Source of the DNA: CAZTZL01 sp964617625
GTDB taxonomy: Bacteria; Zhuqueibacterota; QNDG01; DSAB01
Assembly: GCA_964617625.1 (NCBI GenBank)
Contig: CAZTZL010000060.1
Coordinates: 1 to 15,924, forward strand
Length of the DNA: 15,924 nt
Direction of reading: 5' to 3'
Shown here in pieces: positions 13,681 to 15,924 of the stretch; the stretch's first letter is position 1, and each line of letters starts with the position of its first letter. The translations under genes and the position numbers were made by a program. The notes below the pieces were generated by a model, which was not told the DNA's origin, searched no databases, and was given only the letters and a program-made list of their open reading frames with translations.

Positions 13681-14061
13681 ATGACAGTTTTAAAACGGAT
13701 TTTGGTGGTTGAAGATGAAATCGAATTTGCCGAATTGGTAAAGGCAAGATTGGAAATGACTGGTTATTTAGTGTCCATTGCTGTGGATGCCTATGGCGGC
13801 ACTCAAGCCATTCTCAAGGAAGAGTTTGATCTTATTGTTCTTGACTTGATGATGCCTGCCGGAGGCGGTCTATCCATTCTGGAAAGGATGCACCAATTTC
13901 CCAGGAAATCAACTGTTCCCGTCGTGATTCTCACGGGAAAACCAATTGATGATGAATTAAGTGCAAAGCTGTCCAATCTAAAGGTTTCAGCTATTTTTAT
14001 AAAGCCTTATGATACGACTAAATTTTTAGCAAGGATTAAATCTTTATTAGCTTACTTTTAA
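13681..14061 (+). CDS. Receiver-only response regulator 1 of tandem pair
   Basis: The product has 126 residues. The ATG follows AGAAGGAG (13667-13674) by six bases. It is a complete receiver: acidic pocket Glu11-Asp12 (VVEDEIEFAELV), phospho-acceptor Asp55 (IVLDLMMPAGGG), Thr in VVILTGKP and Lys-Pro in IFIKPYD. There is no DNA-binding or enzymatic output domain, so it is likely a phosphorelay intermediate or a partner-binding switch, probably served by the hybrid kinase 38 bases upstream. It is most like the next protein (shared RLEM-x-GY spacing), consistent with tandem duplication. Confidence 0.92.
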   Translation: MTVLKRILVVEDEIEFAELVKARLEMTGYLVSIAVDAYGGTQAILKEEFDLIVLDLMMPAGGGLSILERMHQFPRKSTVPVVILTGKPIDDELSAKLSNLKVSAIFIKPYDTTKFLARIKSLLAYF

Positions 14062-14095
14062 ACCGGTTTTGGTCAAGAGTGGAACCAATCAAGTC

Positions 14096-14506
14096 ATGGC
14101 GGATAAAACGGTAAAAAAAATTCTTATCATTGAGGACAATATTGATTTTCTCAATGTTTTGAATGACAGATTGGAGATGAATGGCTATCAGACGATTTCT
14201 GAAACCAACGGATTGTCCGGACTTCAGACAGTTAAAAAGGAAATTCCGGATTTAATTCTGCTCGATCTCATACTGCCTGAACTGGATGGTCATAAAGTCT
14301 GCAGGATGATAAAGTTTGATCAGAAACTGAAGCATATTCCTGTTATCATTTTGACTTCGCGTGATACAGATGCTGATTCGAACTTGGCCAAAAAATGTCG
14401 AGCAGATGACTTTGTTTTAAAGACAGTCAAATTTGATGTTTTATTGGGCATTATCAAGAAATTAATCAATAGAATTGTAATAATCAATTCTTCCTGGATT
14501 AAATGA
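14096..14506 (+). CDS. Receiver-only response regulator 2 of tandem pair
   Basis: From ATG 14096 the product has 136 residues; a TTG at 14069 would add nine. Neither start has a strong ribosome binding site, so translation may be coupled to the previous gene, which ends 34 bases before. The receiver has Glu13-Asp14 (IIEDNIDFLNVL), phospho-acceptor Asp57 (LILLDLILPELDG) and Thr in VIILTSRDTD, with the Lys followed by Thr instead of Pro (DDFVLKTV), a departure from the usual KP switch motif. The tail is extended and basic/hydrophobic (LINRIVIINSSWIK). No output domain. Its similarity to the preceding receiver (RLEM-x-GY, matching helix 1) suggests duplication followed by divergence, perhaps to bind a different partner. 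Confidence 0.88.
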   Translation: MADKTVKKILIIEDNIDFLNVLNDRLEMNGYQTISETNGLSGLQTVKKEIPDLILLDLILPELDGHKVCRMIKFDQKLKHIPVIILTSRDTDADSNLAKKCRADDFVLKTVKFDVLLGIIKKLINRIVIINSSWIK

Positions 14507-14522
14507 CGCACGTAAACGTTAT

Positions 14523-14540
14523 GTCCGTTATTGTACGGAC
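14523..14540 (+). other. Small perfect hairpin after the receiver genes
   Basis: GTCCGT, a six-base loop and ACGGAC form a 6-bp stem just past the last receiver gene. No T-run follows, so it is not a classical intrinsic terminator; it may stabilise the 3' end or be chance. Confidence 0.25.
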
Positions 14541-14572
14541 GAAAGGATGACGAAGCAATGTCATGGACATAG

Positions 14573-14731
14573 AGAGTTTTATATAAAAATATACAGAAGC
14601 CTGCGGGAAGTTATCACGTCTACTGGAACACAATGAGTGAAACCGGAAACAAAGCTCCCAGCGGAGGGTACATCATCCAAATGAAAACAGAAAAGACGAG
14701 ACAAGGGCAGAAGGTGTTGTTGATGAGGTAA
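14573..14731 (+). pseudogene. Orphan T9SS sorting-domain remnant
   Basis: Fifty-two codons are open from just after a TAG (14570-14572) to TAA at 14729-14731, with no usable start. The translation contains PAGSYHVYWN, then ETGNKAPSGGYIIQMKT and the end KVLLMR, the classical second half of a T9SS type A sorting domain (compare AGEHVVRFNAQNLASGIYLYQ ... MMLLR in the nucleotidase of this window). It is the tail of a former secreted cargo gene whose body is gone. A frameshift remnant in the preceding 60 bases is possible. The stretch from 14732 to 14840 holds no further coding signal. Confidence 0.6.
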
Positions 14732-14840
14732 ATATTATTCATTATTCAATCAGGATTTTTACAAAACGGAAGTAGGACGCCAAAAGAATGCTACTGAATC
14801 AGAAATTGAGCTCTAAAAAAAATAAGAAAGGGGAATACAC

Positions 14841-15924
14841 ATGAACTGTAAACAATTCAAGTTGAAGAGGGAATTTGTTTCCATTTTCGAAAAACGTATA
14901 AGCGGCATCAAATCAAACTGTTTTCAGCATCGATTTGCCAGTGTGCTGACGTTGATAGGCATTTTATCCTGTCTTTTGCTGGTGCAGTCTGTATGGGCAA
15001 CCGACTACGTCGATTATTTCAACGGATCATGCCCGTGGGGCAGCGGCCAGACAACCAGTTTTACCACCGGTGATTTCAACACAGGACTTGAGTACACCTT
15101 CACTACCGAGGGAGACGGAGGCGATTTTGCTTGGGGCTCGAGTGGTGGAAGCAGTAACTCAGGCTGTATCAATGCGTTATCGGCCTCTTACAACAGCGGG
15201 ACCACGGAAAAAGTCACCATTGTTTCGCGAGACGGCAAGGCATTTGTCTTCGATGGTATTTGGTTCGATATCGTCGGGGATGGAATAACTGTCACAGGTC
15301 TCGGGCCGGAACCTTTTTCTTTCAGCGGTGCAAACGGCACCAACACGCATCCTCAAGGGAGCAAACTGGTCACTCAAGTTCAATTGACCAGCACGGATTT
15401 TAACACGGATTACATCGATAATGTCGATGTGGAACTGGATGTGCCTGGAATGGCGATCTACGGGAATGGACAATTGATTGTCAACGGCGACAACGCTCCC
15501 TCCATCGGAGATGACACAGACTTTGGAACCGTATCCGGACCTGTCGAAAAAACTTTCACCATCAACAGCATCGGTGACCTCGCCTTGGATCTGACCGGAG
15601 CGCCATACATCACGCTTACATCCAACCTTTCCGGAAAGTTTAGCGTCAAAACTCAACCTACCACAGAGCCGATTGCGTCCGGAAACTCCGACACTTTTAT
15701 CATCCAATGTACACCCACGGAGCCAGGCGAGATTACAGCCACAGTCAGCATCGCCAACAATTCCGAGGCTGCACCATACACCTTCGATGTCAAGTGCACC
15801 GGTGAGTCTTCCCTGCCTTTGGGCCTGGTCTCATTCTCCGCCCGTTCTGAGGGACATTCCATTGTCCTGAACTGGATCACAGAGAGTGAGATAGATAATC
15901 TCGGTTTCATCCTCGAACGCTCCG
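14841..15924 (+). CDS. T9SS-type secreted protein with choice-of-anchor D domain (partial)
   Basis: The frame opens at ATG 14841, preceded by AAGAAAGGGGAA (14824-14835), and is still open at the window edge after 361 codons. A long basic N-terminal region (1-32) and hydrophobic core (33-50) end at SVWA-T (cleavage after about residue 53). Residues 54-190 are Gly/Ser/Thr-rich beta sequence of unknown family. Residues about 200-325 match the choice-of-anchor D/HYDIN-like Ig fold (GNGQLIVNGD ... DFGTVSGPVEKTFTINSIGDLALDLTG ... GEITATVSIANNSEAAPYTF). Then LPLGLVSFSARSEGHSIVLNW ... NLGFILERS begins, the segment that usually precedes a C-terminal T9SS tail in this bacterial group. Role: cell-surface or extracellular protein, perhaps adhesive; no enzyme motif is visible. 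The sequence is GC-richer than the receiver genes before it. Confidence 0.85.
   Translation, partial: MNCKQFKLKREFVSIFEKRISGIKSNCFQHRFASVLTLIGILSCLLLVQSVWATDYVDYFNGSCPWGSGQTTSFTTGDFNTGLEYTFTTEGDGGDFAWGSSGGSSNSGCINALSASYNSGTTEKVTIVSRDGKAFVFDGIWFDIVGDGITVTGLGPEPFSFSGANGTNTHPQGSKLVTQVQLTSTDFNTDYIDNVDVELDVPGMAIYGNGQLIVNGDNAPSIGDDTDFGTVSGPVEKTFTINSIGDLALDLTGAPYITLTSNLSGKFSVKTQPTTEPIASGNSDTFIIQCTPTEPGEITATVSIANNSEAAPYTFDVKCTGESSLPLGLVSFSARSEGHSIVLNWITESEIDNLGFILERS

Noticed and set aside
12007..14506. A complete Kai clock system
   Set aside because: Only a 22-codon kaiB stub is present; there is no KaiC or KaiA in the window.
15177..15707. Minus-strand open frame of 176 codons
   Set aside because: It is the shadow of the open plus-strand cargo gene starting at 14841, which has a signal peptide and a recognised Ig-like domain.
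1..15924. CRISPR array, tRNA, rRNA or transposase genes
   Set aside because: I saw no regularly spaced direct repeats, cloverleaf sequences, rRNA motifs or DDE/HUH transposase motifs on either strand.

Overview
The window looks like a metagenome-assembled piece of a bacterium from the Fibrobacterota-Chlorobiota-Bacteroidota side of the tree (Calditrichota/KSB1/Ignavibacteria/Cloacimonadota-like). The main reason is secreted proteins with a type IX secretion (T9SS) C-terminal tail, including the NYPNPFN form typical of those lineages. Other support comes from a BamA-like barrel, several small signal-peptide proteins and strong AAGGAGG-type ribosome binding sites. An exact run of 100 Ns (6343-6442) marks a scaffold gap. 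No tRNA, rRNA, CRISPR array or recognisable transposase is visible.

Layout, left to right. (1) 1-2833: an AT-rich leader, a glycine-zipper exported protein, a small conserved-looking exported protein and a POTRA-less BamA/Omp85-type barrel. (2) 2912-4783: a secreted 5'-nucleotidase/metallophosphatase with a T9SS sorting tail, closed by a good terminator at about 4854-4897. (3) 5009-8461: a long leader that shares a 26/30 element with the leader at 140-169, then a putative envelope protein interrupted by the gap. It overlaps by 11 nt a FabF-like ketosynthase whose catalytic Cys163 is Ser while His303, Lys335 and His340 keep E. coli FabF numbering. A 27-codon ATGA-coupled stub follows. (4) 8623-9416: an outer-membrane beta-barrel gene bracketed by a perfect 14-bp inverted repeat. 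(5) 9366-9927: apparent gene debris on both strands around a strong bidirectional terminator. (6) 9928-14506: a signalling island with a PAS/HisKA_3 kinase and overlapping NarL-type regulator (a complete two-component pair), a receiver-only protein, a truncated hybrid kinase whose leader is the first ~22 codons of a kaiB gene, and two tandem receiver-only proteins. (7) 14573-14731: the orphaned C-terminal tail of a T9SS cargo protein, then the 5' part of a new T9SS-style cargo gene (choice-of-anchor D domain) running off the window.

The most notable points are the ketosynthase with Ser for Cys, coupled to an uncharacterised envelope protein, and the kaiB/PAS junction at about 12,490. The junction implies that a KaiB gene and the front of a sensor kinase were lost by deletion, or joined by misassembly. 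The many gene stubs (8378, 9441, 9704c, 12430, 14573) suggest a locus with repeated deletion and turnover. I do not see a complete new defence or biosynthetic system here.
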